25,338 bases of DNA from Planctomycetota bacterium (GTDB taxonomy: Bacteria > Planctomycetota > Brocadiia > JAJRTI01): positions 1 to 25,338 of the forward strand of contig JAJRTI010000718.1 of assembly GCA_024278415.1 (NCBI GenBank). The letters run 5' to 3'. Position numbers and translations under genes: made by a program. Shown here piece by piece: positions 15,784-23,786 of the stretch. The notes beneath the pieces are model-generated. The model did not search any database. It was not told where the DNA came from and was given only the letters and a program-made list of their open reading frames with translations. The stretch's first letter is position 1, and the number at the start of each line of letters is the position of its first letter.

Positions 15784-18700
15784 TCAATTGCCGAGCGCGA
15801 GCAACAGGCCTTCCTTGGTCACGAGGAAGAACTTGCCTTCGCCCGCCGCGAGTCCGTCGGGTCGGGGGCGGCCCTCCAGGGGCAGCCGCGCGACGACGTT
15901 GCCGTCCTTCACGTCGAGCGCGGCGAACAGGCCTTCCGCGTGGCCCTTCGCGCCCATGCTCTGGGCGTCGCCCGCCGCATAGTATGTGTTCCCTGTGCGT
16001 ATGGCGGCGCGCACAATCATCGGTACGCGCGTCTCCCACTCCGCGTCGTAGCGGAGCCTGCGCGAGTCTGAACCGGCGATCGAGACGCGGACGATGTCCG
16101 TGCCACGCGTGCGCCAAACCGCGCCGACGACGTCTGGGCCCAGAGCGACCAGTGGGCCGCCATGCGCAAAGGGCACGCGGTAGAAGTATTGGGGATGGGG
16201 GTCGCTGTAGGTGTGCGGTTTGACCCTTAATCCTTTGGCCTCGCGGCCGGAGACCTCGCGGCCAAACGCTCGCACATTGTAGACGGAGTACCCGCCCCCG
16301 CGGCCCCAGGTCGTGGAGACCGAGTCGCCATCCACGGGCATGCCGACGAACAGATAGTCGCCGGCGAGGCAAAGCCGGTTGCCCTGGGCCTGGCCACTGC
16401 CGAGCCGCATCTGCCGGAGCGCCCTGTCGCGCTTGATCGCCAGAGGCTGGCCGTACCCGTTGGGAAGGATCAGATACTGGTCCGTAGCGACAATCGCTCC
16501 GCGGGGGGCGAGGCCCATCGGCCGGTTCTGTTTCTTGTCCGTGTCCGCCTTCTGGAGGATTTCATCGACGGTGAGTCCGAGCGTATCGTTTTTCGCGACT
16601 AGGCGGCCCGTCTTCGCGTCGAGGCCGGCGAGCACGATGCCGTCGTACGAGATACCGCCCGCGCAGACCCAGGCGACACCCTTGTCCACGAGCACGTTCG
16701 TGTTGATGGGCATGCGCGATCTGAGACGGCCGTACGCGAGGATGTAGTCGGCCGCGGGCCCGATTCGTCGGCGCCAAGCAAGTTCGCCGTTGCTGGCCTG
16801 GACCGCGTACACCCAACCATCGGCCGCGCCGAAGAACAGGGCGCCCAACGCGAAAGTCGGGGCTTCGGTGATCGCGCCGCCGGCGATGAAGCGCCACTTG
16901 AGCTGGCCGCTCCGCGCGTCGAACGCCTTCAGTTGGTGCTGGTCGTTGGCCACGAACACCATGCCGTTTGCGATGATCGGCGCGGTGGGCGCGCCGCCCA
17001 CGAGCGCTTTCCAACAGACCTTTGTCGGTGTCGGCACGGCCTGTTCGGTCGCCGCACTGCGCCCCGTGTCATGGCGGTACGTGGGCCAGTCGCCGCTGCT
17101 TACTCCGCGGACCGTGCCGGACCCTTGCACAAAGTCGGGCGCCTCGGCCCGCGGAGATCGCGCCCTCTTGCCAATGGGCGACAACGCCACCAGGCCGGGC
17201 ACGGTGTGGGAGCAGAAACACTCGTTGGGCAGCACGTAGGTGTACCCGTCGCCGTGAACCGCGCCCGCGACGCACGAGGAACGGAAATCGGGATACCAAT
17301 ACTGCATCTTCGTCTTGGTGTTGAGCATGGCGAGGCCGCCCGAGTAGCAGAGCCAATCCCGGAGCGCCGTCAATCGGACGCAGCGCATCATGGGCCGGTG
17401 GCCGATGCGGCCCGTGGTCTTCCCCGTCGCGGCGTCGACCGTCACGAAGTCGGGGAAGCGGCCTTTTTTAGTGGTGTCGTAGATGCCCCCGCCGATCGTC
17501 TCGCCCAGGGCAAAGCCGGTGCTGCCCAGCGTCTGGTGTCGCGTCCATGCGATGGAGCCATCGGCCGCGTTGATGGCAAGCGCGTCGCCGGCTTTCTTCC
17601 GGCTGTCCCAACGCGACAGCACGTAGAGGCCTCTCCAACCGGCAACGCTTGAGTAGTAGGTGGCGAGCGCCGCGTGCCTTTTCTCCCAGAGGAGTCGGCC
17701 GGACGCGAGATCGACGGCCTGGGCGCGTCCGCCCTGGTCGGTGAAGTGGAGGATCACGCGGTCGCCAAGCACCACCGGCGATTCCCAGTTGAGCCGGCCC
17801 TTGAGTGGAACCGTCCAGAGCGGCTTTCCGCTTGTCGGGTCGAACGCCCGGAAGCTCCCGCCGGCGATGCCGAGCACCTTGCCGTCTGCAAACGCGAGCC
17901 AGCGCCATTTTCCCGGCCCGATCGTGCGCAGGGTTTCGCCCGTAGCGGCGTCCATCACCAGGCATCCTTCGCCCGCGCCGATGTTGAACAGCCAATCGCC
18001 ATGAGCCGCGACCCAACCCATGTTGCGCGGCGGCTCGCGAAAGCCGGGCGGCACGGGCACGCGTTTCTTCCACAGCAGAAAACCGTTGTCCGCGTCGAAC
18101 GCGAAGATCATCTGATACTGGATGGTCTGCTTGTCCCGGAAGAACCGCGCGGTCGTCCGCATGTAGTCGGTATAGAAGAAGCGGCCGTTGCAGACGAGCG
18201 CGTGGCCCGAATAGTGCGAGCGCGACTTAAGCGGCCCGGCGAGCCATTGCGTCTGGTAGGGGGGGCCGGCGAGCCGGTCCATGGACCGTGGGTTGTTGTC
18301 CGCGCCGTGGCGGATGTGGGTCCACTCGTCGATGCCCGGAGGTGGTTGCTTGAACGCGACCAGTGCGTTGCCCACCGTCTTGGTTTTGAAGCGCCTGTCG
18401 GAGGAGAGCTTGGCCTTGAGCGTCCCAGGGCGCTGGATGTAGGCGACGCTATCGAGCCCCAGCACGCGAGCGATCTCATCCGCGTCCGGCCCCGCGCTCC
18501 CATCGGTGAGCACGAGCAGGTCGACCACGCCGGTCCCGAACGGCAGCCGCTTGCCGCCGCCTTCCATCACGGCGAGTTCTTCGCCGTAGGCTCCGGCTTG
18601 GCACAGCTTATGGCGTGCGGCCTCGACCGCTTCCGCGTTCAAGCCCATGATGCGCGAGATGAACCGTCCGTGGTTGACGAGGTCGAGCGCGACGTCGCCG

Positions 18701-18867
18701 CCGCCCCGGCCCACCACGACCAAGACTCCGCGGTCGCGGCCGGTGGCCGCGACGATCTGCCTGCCTGGGCCTGCGGCCGCGGCGTTCGCCAGTCCCAGAA
18801 GGGCCAGCAACCACCCGATACGTTGCATGCCGGGCTTGGATAACCATGTCACCCACGGGCCGTCCAT
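15784..18867 (-). CDS. secreted PQQ-type beta-propeller protein with an N-terminal methyltransferase-like domain
   Basis: The protein has 1027 residues. AAGGAGACTGATC precedes the ATG and fixes the start; a hydrophobic stretch (GWLLALLGLANAAAA) then forms a signal peptide. Residues about 40-150 have the order of a class I methyltransferase: VLVVVGRGGGDVALDLVNHG in place of the SAM loop, a helix with AEAVEAARHKL, KRLPFGTGVVDLLVLTD, and a following IARVLGLDSVAYIQ. IDEWTHIRHGADNNP (about 175) links to a long run of PQQ-like beta-propeller blades (about 190-1027), e.g. VFVANDQHQLKAFDARSGQLKW and ADGWVYAVQASNGELAWRR. I know this combination from planctomycete-type proteins annotated as BamB-like. 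No enzymatic residues for PQQ use could be confirmed. It follows the sugar isomerase gene after 89 bp. Confidence 0.85.
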   Translation of the reverse strand: MDGPWVTWLSKPGMQRIGWLLALLGLANAAAAGPGRQIVAATGRDRGVLVVVGRGGGDVALDLVNHGRFISRIMGLNAEAVEAARHKLCQAGAYGEELAVMEGGGKRLPFGTGVVDLLVLTDGSAGPDADEIARVLGLDSVAYIQRPGTLKAKLSSDRRFKTKTVGNALVAFKQPPPGIDEWTHIRHGADNNPRSMDRLAGPPYQTQWLAGPLKSRSHYSGHALVCNGRFFYTDYMRTTARFFRDKQTIQYQMIFAFDADNGFLLWKKRVPVPPGFREPPRNMGWVAAHGDWLFNIGAGEGCLVMDAATGETLRTIGPGKWRWLAFADGKVLGIAGGSFRAFDPTSGKPLWTVPLKGRLNWESPVVLGDRVILHFTDQGGRAQAVDLASGRLLWEKRHAALATYYSSVAGWRGLYVLSRWDSRKKAGDALAINAADGSIAWTRHQTLGSTGFALGETIGGGIYDTTKKGRFPDFVTVDAATGKTTGRIGHRPMMRCVRLTALRDWLCYSGGLAMLNTKTKMQYWYPDFRSSCVAGAVHGDGYTYVLPNECFCSHTVPGLVALSPIGKRARSPRAEAPDFVQGSGTVRGVSSGDWPTYRHDTGRSAATEQAVPTPTKVCWKALVGGAPTAPIIANGMVFVANDQHQLKAFDARSGQLKWRFIAGGAITEAPTFALGALFFGAADGWVYAVQASNGELAWRRRIGPAADYILAYGRLRSRMPINTNVLVDKGVAWVCAGGISYDGIVLAGLDAKTGRLVAKNDTLGLTVDEILQKADTDKKQNRPMGLAPRGAIVATDQYLILPNGYGQPLAIKRDRALRQMRLGSGQAQGNRLCLAGDYLFVGMPVDGDSVSTTWGRGGGYSVYNVRAFGREVSGREAKGLRVKPHTYSDPHPQYFYRVPFAHGGPLVALGPDVVGAVWRTRGTDIVRVSIAGSDSRRLRYDAEWETRVPMIVRAAIRTGNTYYAAGDAQSMGAKGHAEGLFAALDVKDGNVVARLPLEGRPRPDGLAAGEGKFFLVTKEGLLLALGN

Positions 18868-18922
18868 GATCAGTCTCCTTATTGCCATCGCCGCCCGGAT
18901 CACTCGGGCTTCGAACACCGCG

Positions 18923-18945
18923 CCCACCGAGCCCGTCTCGGCGGG
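18923..18945. other. 9-bp hairpin in the isomerase/PQQ-propeller intergenic spacer
   Basis: CCCACCGAG and CTCGGCGGG pair over nine positions (one A-C mismatch on the plus strand; a G-U pair in the minus-strand RNA) around a five-base loop. No U-tract follows, so a complete rho-independent terminator is not supported. It could protect or separate the two cotranscribed messages. Confidence 0.35.
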
Positions 18946-18956
18946 GCAAGGGCTCC

Positions 18957-19781
18957 TCAGACTGGCAGGACGCCCTTCAGGTGCAGCAACGATGCCTCAG
19001 ACGTCGCGTACGGGTCGGGGCTGGCGTCTTGCTCCACGACGAGCCAACTGTCGTAGCCGACCCGTTCGAGTGCGGCGACGACGCGTCCGAAGTCAACCTC
19101 GCCTGTGCCAAGCGACGTGAAGTGAGGCACGATGTCGCCCATGGGCCGAAGCTTGGCCGGCTCATCGAACGTAGACGTCTTGACGTCTTTGCAGTGGACC
19201 CAGGCGATCTTGTCGGCCCATTTCTCAACGAAGGCTACAGGGTCGTGGAGCGCGAGCACCAAGTGGCCCGTGTCCACGCAGAGCTTCCACCTGGACCAGT
19301 CGAGGAGTTCCATGTCTTCCTCGAGCAGTGCGCGGCTGGCCTCGTGGCTCACGACGTAGTGGTTGTGGTAGAGGGGGGTGCAGCCTTCCGCGGCCGCGGC
19401 CTCGGCAACCGCATCCCATGCGCGCAGGAGCCGCGTGCGCTCCTCGTCGGTTCGGACGCCCTCCTTTCCAGGCACGGTGCTGTAGATCACGCGGTCGCCG
19501 CCGTGCACCTTGGCCCAGCGCGCGTAACGCGTGGTCTGGTCCACGGACTCGGCGAGCCCCGCGTCGTCGATGCGTGGCCCGCCGACAAACACTGCCGGCG
19601 CGAGCGGCACGTCTTCCTGCGCGAGGAGGCGGTCGATCTCGCCAAGCCCGTCATAGGTCTTCTCCAGCCAAGCCGGAGCCAACTCGACGCCGTCGTAGCC
19701 GAGCGCCCGCGCGGCGGCGAGCACATCGGGCGCGGGCCGATCGCCCCAGCCGCACATGTGAAGCCCAAGTTTGATGCTCAT
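18957..19781 (-). CDS. sugar phosphate isomerase/epimerase family protein (xylose-isomerase-like TIM barrel)
   Basis: The 274 residues form a single AP-endonuclease-2 / xylose-isomerase-like TIM barrel. The start LGLHMCGWG, the strand-end GYDGVELAPAW, YHNHY (H139, H141), CVDTGHL (D170, H173), WVHCKD (H196) and the final VVEQD (E250) match the usual metal-binding and catalytic positions. GTGEVDFGRVVAALERVGYD is typical of the IolE/IolI and hydroxypyruvate-isomerase-like branches, so a role in inositol, hexose or keto-sugar conversion is plausible. The substrate cannot be fixed. AAGGAGAA precedes the ATG. It lies upstream of the PQQ-propeller gene on the same strand and is divergent from the toxin-antitoxin pair. 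Confidence 0.87.
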   Translation of the reverse strand: MSIKLGLHMCGWGDRPAPDVLAAARALGYDGVELAPAWLEKTYDGLGEIDRLLAQEDVPLAPAVFVGGPRIDDAGLAESVDQTTRYARWAKVHGGDRVIYSTVPGKEGVRTDEERTRLLRAWDAVAEAAAAEGCTPLYHNHYVVSHEASRALLEEDMELLDWSRWKLCVDTGHLVLALHDPVAFVEKWADKIAWVHCKDVKTSTFDEPAKLRPMGDIVPHFTSLGTGEVDFGRVVAALERVGYDSWLVVEQDASPDPYATSEASLLHLKGVLPV

Positions 19782-19822
19782 AGCAGGTTCTCCTTCATGG
19801 TGTCGTCTTGTGGGAGGATTGC

Positions 19823-19851
19823 TTGTTTGCCGGATCGCCAGAGGTTATAAT
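19823..19851 (+). promoter_or_regulatory. sigma70-like promoter for the toxin-antitoxin pair
   Basis: TTGTTT and TATAAT are separated by 17 bp. The -10 hexamer is perfect. The expected transcription start is about 19858, only a few bases before the toxin ATG at 19861, which implies a leaderless or nearly leaderless message. Confidence 0.65.
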
Positions 19852-19860
19852 ATTACCACC

Positions 19861-20127
19861 ATGGTGTATGAAGTCCGAGTCAAGAAGAAGGTGGCTCGCG
19901 GTTTGACGAAGCTGCCGGCCAGCGTTCAGAAGCTCTTCTTCCTGCTTCTTGCGGATCTTCAGTCAGAGGGTCCGATCCAGAAGAGTTGGCGGAACTTCTC
20001 GCCGCTCGGAAAGGACCGATACCACTGCCACTTGAACCATCGCTACGTGGCCTGCTGGACATGCCGCGATAACGACATCGTGATTGAGGTGTATTATGTT
20101 GGCTCTCGTGAAAAAACCCCATATTGA
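19861..20127 (+). CDS. RelE/HigB-type toxin of a toxin-antitoxin system
   Basis: The protein has 88 residues and is a RelE/ParE-superfamily toxin of the branch ending in RYHCHLNHRYVACWTC and VIEVYYVGSREKTPY. These toxins are small RNases that cut mRNA at the ribosome, or are related inhibitors. The toxin gene comes first, as in HigBA. It has no Shine-Dalgarno sequence and starts at, or within a few bases of, the predicted transcription start, so translation should be weak. The antitoxin gene overlaps its 3' end by 32 bp. The ATG at 19861 was preferred over an upstream in-frame start because the promoter lies between them. The N-terminus VYEVRVKKKVARGLTKLP fits the family. Confidence 0.9.
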   Translation: MVYEVRVKKKVARGLTKLPASVQKLFFLLLADLQSEGPIQKSWRNFSPLGKDRYHCHLNHRYVACWTCRDNDIVIEVYYVGSREKTPY

Positions 20128-20494
20128 GCTTTCGCTGCATGGCGAGAATGTTGACGAGTTGCTGGCTTGGATCAAGAAGAAGTACGACGTTGCCGTCCTG
20201 GCCGCCGAACCGGACGACGAGTTGGTTCCCATTGAAAGCACCGAGTACTGGGCGCAGATGCAGGAGAACCGCGTCGGCAATCTGCTGGCAGGCGCTCGTC
20301 TGAAGGCCGGACTGACACAGGCACAGCTTGCGGAAAAGCTGGGCATTCGCCAGAACATGGTCAGCGATTATGAACGCGGCCGTCGAAAGCTTTCGGACGC
20401 GATGGCCTCGCGGCTTTGTAAGGTGCTCCGGGTCAAGAAAGGGCATCTGAGGTACGGGGGCGAGCAACCCGCTGAGAGCGTCCGCAACTGTTGA
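20096..20494 (+). CDS. Xre-family helix-turn-helix antitoxin
   Basis: The protein has 132 residues. The N-terminal part (about 1-60, HIELSLHGENVDELLAWIKKKYDVAVL, then STEYWAQM) is the usual leader of the antitoxin that accompanies this toxin branch. It probably contacts the toxin. Residues about 65-125 form a Cro/C1-type helix-turn-helix (AGARLKAGLTQAQLAEKLGI and NMVSDYERGRRKLS), which should bind the operon promoter for autoregulation. GAGGTG lies six bases before the ATG, a clear contrast with the toxin start. The 32-bp overlap with the toxin gene makes cotranscription near certain. Confidence 0.9.
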   Translation: MLALVKKPHIELSLHGENVDELLAWIKKKYDVAVLAAEPDDELVPIESTEYWAQMQENRVGNLLAGARLKAGLTQAQLAEKLGIRQNMVSDYERGRRKLSDAMASRLCKVLRVKKGHLRYGGEQPAESVRNC

Positions 20495-20639
20495 GGTGTG
20501 TCTGCTGGCCGATCCCATCGAACTTGTCTCGACGGCGAAGGACGCGCCACTCGCAACGCCCCTGCCAGCCTGAGCCAGCCGATCTGATTCATTTGACGTA
20601 CGGCGAATACACCGCAGATGGCCTCTGTCCCCGGCGGCC

Positions 20640-23045
20640 TTATCTCGGCACGATTACTCCCATGACAGAATTCGACGGGACGAGGATGGGCTGGCCGGGC
20701 GCATAGTCGAACTCGAATTCGTACTTGCCGATGAGGTTGTGGTCGTTCTCGTTGCCGAGGAACGGATGGCCGGCGGTGAGGAGAACGCAGGTGGCTCTCC
20801 CGCGTCTGGCTCCGGGCAGATCGAGGACGAGCGATTGCCAAGCGACGGCCTCGCGGCTGATGAGCACGACGCCGTAACTGTCGGGACGCTTGAACACGAC
20901 GGCCTTCGCGCCCTCGCTGGCTTCGTTGTCCACGGCCAGCCGCGTCTTGGAGCGGCACCGGGCGTAGATGACGTGCATGGCCCATTCGGGGCGATTGTAG
21001 TAGGGCGCGTTCGGGTTGCGAAGCGTGGGGCCTTGGATCTGCGAGAACCAGTAGCCGGTGAAAAGGCACCATTTGTTCGCGCCTAGCACGGCCGGCGATT
21101 CCACGAACGTGCGCCACATGTCCGCGACGAGCACGGGCGAGGTGACGGAGGTCATGAACTCGCGGTTGCGCGCGTTGCCCATGCCGAACTCGCTGATGAT
21201 GATGGGCAACGTGCGGCCGAGGTGTTTCTTCATCAGGGCCGTCACGTTGCGCAGCAGGCCGGGGATGTTGTCGGCCAGTCTCATGCCCGCGGTGACCTCA
21301 TGCGGCCGTCCTTCGAGCTTCGAATAGCTGTTGATCCGCGGGGTGCGGTAGATGTGAAACTGGAACGCGTCCGCGTACTTGCCCGCGATGCGCAGGAGCG
21401 GCTCGTTCCAGTCCGCGCTCCCGGCGCCGTTCATGACGATCTGGATCGACGGGTCGCGGGCCTTCATGGCCTTGACGTATCTGGGGAACGCGTGGGCATA
21501 CTCTTCGGGCTTGCACGAGCCCACAGGGTCGGGGCCGTACGACTCGTTGCCGATCTCCCAATACTTCACGTTGTAGGGCGTGGGGTGGCCGTTCGCGGCG
21601 CGCCGCTTTCCCCAGCGCGTGTCCACGGAGCCGTTGCAGTATTCCACCCAATCCGCCGCGAGTTGCACGCGCTCCGGCGCAGTCTTGAGATACGAGAAGA
21701 CGTACTTGTGGCGGATGCCGTTGGGATGGTCGTTGGGGTCCACGTTCTCGGGCCGATCCTTCAGGAACGCGGTGGTGATGATGGGGACCATGCCCTCTTG
21801 TTCGCAGAAGCGCAGGTATTCATCCACGCCGAACTTGGCGATGCCGCGGCTGGTGCCGTTGTGGTAGTTGATAATGTCCTTGCGCTGGTCGAGCGGGCCG
21901 ATGGTGTCCTTCCAGTTGAACACGTCCGCGTTGCACCCGCCGGGATAGCGCAGAAAGGTGATGCGCATGGGCCGCACGCGCTTGAGGAACTCGTCCTGAA
22001 ACTTGCCGCGCGAGGAATCGTACGGCGCGGTCAAGTTCTGCGTGTTGATGTTGTTGCCGAAGATCAAGGGGCTGACAGGCGCTTCGGCCGCGGCGGCCTT
22101 GAGGTGAACAGGCTTGGCTTGGACCGCGCTCACCCGAATCTGCCGTACTCGTTCTCGGAGGCTGGCGATCTCGTACGCCCGGTCGTTGAGCGCCGCGCCT
22201 TTCAGTTTCGTCAGTCCGGCTTCGAGTTGTTTCGCCCTGGCCCCCAAGGCCCGGGCAAGTTGCGCCTTGAAGTCGTCCGCGGGCTGCGGTGCTTTCTGAT
22301 CCGGTCGCAGGCGGGAGGCAAGAACGGCCTTCCTCACCGCCGCGTTCCAGTACCGGCGCGGCACGTACTTGTGCCCGGCGAAAACCTGAATGATGCCGCC
22401 GTTGAGGCATTTGACGACGAGCGCGTCCGCGTCCAGATTCGCGAACATCTCTCGCTCTTGCCGCACCAGGAATCGCTCCAAGGCCTGCTGGTTGGGGAAC
22501 CGCGGGTCTACGCTCACGACCAACCCGGCCCAACTCGCCTTGCCGGTGCACTCCTGCATGCCGATGGTGACAGTGGCCCGTTGGAGGTCCTTGGGCATCT
22601 GCATGACGTAGCGGTGGCGCTCCCAGTCGAAGGTGCCGGCGAAGTCGCTGTATGCGGTGCTCGAGTAGTGCGCCTTGCTCTCGCTCTTGGCCTTCCAACT
22701 GAGCATGGACTTCGCGTTGTAGTAATGCTGCGCGCCGGTCTTCACGTTCTCCGCCTTGCGCCACACCTCCAACAGCACGGGCTTGCCCGCGATGCGCTCG
22801 ACCGGCAACGGCACGGACAGATTGCCCGACACCGGCACGCGCGTTTCCATGGTGAGTGCGGGGATGCCGCCGGGGCCTTGCGTGCGAGAGAGCTTCAAGG
22901 CCGGCGGCCTGCCGCCGCGCCAGGCCGGCAACTTGATGTCGCTGAAGTCTTCCCTGAAGATGATCTCGCGTTTGCGTTCTTGCGCGCATGCCGTCGCCAT
23001 TGCCAGGGCAAGGATCGGGAGGCCAAGTCTAGGGGTTCTTAACAT
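20640..23045 (-). CDS. secreted GH51-like alpha-L-arabinofuranosidase with an N-terminal sugar-binding-like domain
   Basis: The protein has 801 residues. A signal peptide (GLPILALAMATACA) lies at the start, and GTAGGAGAAG precedes the ATG. Residues about 27-185 form a beta-sandwich resembling carbohydrate-binding modules. About 250-315 is a predicted coiled coil. The catalytic barrel then shows FLRYPGGCNADVFNWKDTIGP (near 360), KYWEIGNESYG (near 497, with the acid/base Glu) and IIISEFGMGN (near 618, with the nucleophile Glu). These motifs match the GH51 arabinofuranosidase type of clan GH-A. The C-terminal about 150 residues form a beta-sandwich. The likely action is release of arabinose or related side chains from plant- or algal-type polysaccharides outside the cell. 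Related GH-A families cannot be excluded. Confidence 0.8.
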   Translation of the reverse strand: MLRTPRLGLPILALAMATACAQERKREIIFREDFSDIKLPAWRGGRPPALKLSRTQGPGGIPALTMETRVPVSGNLSVPLPVERIAGKPVLLEVWRKAENVKTGAQHYYNAKSMLSWKAKSESKAHYSSTAYSDFAGTFDWERHRYVMQMPKDLQRATVTIGMQECTGKASWAGLVVSVDPRFPNQQALERFLVRQEREMFANLDADALVVKCLNGGIIQVFAGHKYVPRRYWNAAVRKAVLASRLRPDQKAPQPADDFKAQLARALGARAKQLEAGLTKLKGAALNDRAYEIASLRERVRQIRVSAVQAKPVHLKAAAAEAPVSPLIFGNNINTQNLTAPYDSSRGKFQDEFLKRVRPMRITFLRYPGGCNADVFNWKDTIGPLDQRKDIINYHNGTSRGIAKFGVDEYLRFCEQEGMVPIITTAFLKDRPENVDPNDHPNGIRHKYVFSYLKTAPERVQLAADWVEYCNGSVDTRWGKRRAANGHPTPYNVKYWEIGNESYGPDPVGSCKPEEYAHAFPRYVKAMKARDPSIQIVMNGAGSADWNEPLLRIAGKYADAFQFHIYRTPRINSYSKLEGRPHEVTAGMRLADNIPGLLRNVTALMKKHLGRTLPIIISEFGMGNARNREFMTSVTSPVLVADMWRTFVESPAVLGANKWCLFTGYWFSQIQGPTLRNPNAPYYNRPEWAMHVIYARCRSKTRLAVDNEASEGAKAVVFKRPDSYGVVLISREAVAWQSLVLDLPGARRGRATCVLLTAGHPFLGNENDHNLIGKYEFEFDYAPGQPILVPSNSVMGVIVPR

Positions 23046-23056
23046 AGTTTCTTCTC

Positions 23057-23425
23057 CTACACGCGCCAGAGCCGCAGGCCACAGAGAACACAGTGGCCAC
23101 AGAGGGCGACCCCGAAAAGGGGATGTTTAGGACTCTTCTCTGTGCTCTCGGCGTGCTCTGTGGCTCCAAAAGATCTCCGCGTGGTGCGAAGATGCGTCAG
23201 CTTGGGACTCTGACGCTCTTCGTGAAATGTCATCATCTTGACGTGCGCGGCATCGTTGTCGAGGAACTCGGCGACCCAATCATGGTAGCGCAAAAGCATG
23301 TGGCAAAGCCACTGCCAGAGCCGTTGGCGCGCGTCCTGGCACCGCGCGCCGAAGGGCCCACGCTTTTTCGCAGACTCCCCGGCGAGATAAGGGCGGCTGC
23401 GCCGCAGTTCCTACTCGTCCTCCAT
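23057..23425 (-). pseudogene. degenerate small ORF with an in-frame amber codon
   Basis: Reading on the minus strand from an ATG at 23425 gives four codons, TAG at 23413-23411, then a long open frame that looks protein-like: RPYLAGESAKKRGPFGARC, LWQWLCHMLLRYHDWV, EFLDNDAAHVKMMTFHEE. Third positions are GC-rich as in real genes here. The last 40 codons run into CACAGAG repeats and are not protein-like. No Shine-Dalgarno sequence is visible and I do not recognise a family. It may be a decayed gene or chance. Confidence 0.22.
23078..23164. repeat. inverted CACAGAG-type repeat upstream of the GH51-like gene
   Basis: GCCACAGAG occurs at 23078-23086 and 23096-23104, and its reverse complement CTCTGTGGC at 23156-23164. 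Further CACAG and CTCTGTG copies fill the gap. It lies within the likely promoter region of the minus-strand GH51-like gene. This sort of simple interspersed repeat is common in MAGs of this type and no function can be assigned. Confidence 0.5.
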
Positions 23426-23501
23426 GTCGTGCGGTTAGCCCGTCAACACAAATGTAGCGACCACCTGTTGTCGACGCGTGCGGCGCGACGTGGTGAGGCT
23501 C

Positions 23502-23574
23502 GTAGTAGGGCGATTCATCGCCCTCGAATGTCTATGAGCCCGCGTCAGAGACGGGCGATAAATCGCCCTACTAC
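23502..23574. repeat. paired inverted GTAGTAGGGCGAT repeat
   Basis: GTAGTAGGGCGATTCATCG at the left and its near-perfect inverse (the right end, read on the minus strand, GTAGTAGGGCGATTTATCG) lie 29 bp apart. Each copy is itself a small hairpin (GGGCGAT / ATCGCCC). It shares its beginning with the nested pair at 15348-15429, so it is a dispersed family in this genome. No gene is supported in the surrounding 23426-23786 stretch. Confidence 0.7.
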
Positions 23575-23786
23575 CAACGAGCGGCGTGCCTTCGCGGCCA
23601 GCAACCGCGACAGAAAACAAAAAGTTGCGCGGTATGCGCTCTCTCTCGACAGCGTATTGTGTCTCGCGATCCTAATACGCAATACGGAATAATGGTGCTC
23701 GAGTCGGGCTCCCACCCACGTTGGTGCGGCAAACGCCTCGCGTGGGCGGTGAAGGTGGCGGACAGCCGGTTCGCTGAAGACGGCGC

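Noticed and set aside
18923..18945. Rho-independent terminator between the isomerase and propeller genes
   Set aside because: The stem is not followed by a run of U on the minus strand, so it is listed only as a hairpin.
21222..23042. 606-codon plus-strand frame opposite the GH51-like gene
   Set aside because: The minus strand carries GH51 catalytic motifs and a signal peptide; the plus-strand product has none.
23502..23574. Possible CRISPR array
   Set aside because: There are only two copies, they are inverted rather than direct, and there are no regular spacers or cas genes.
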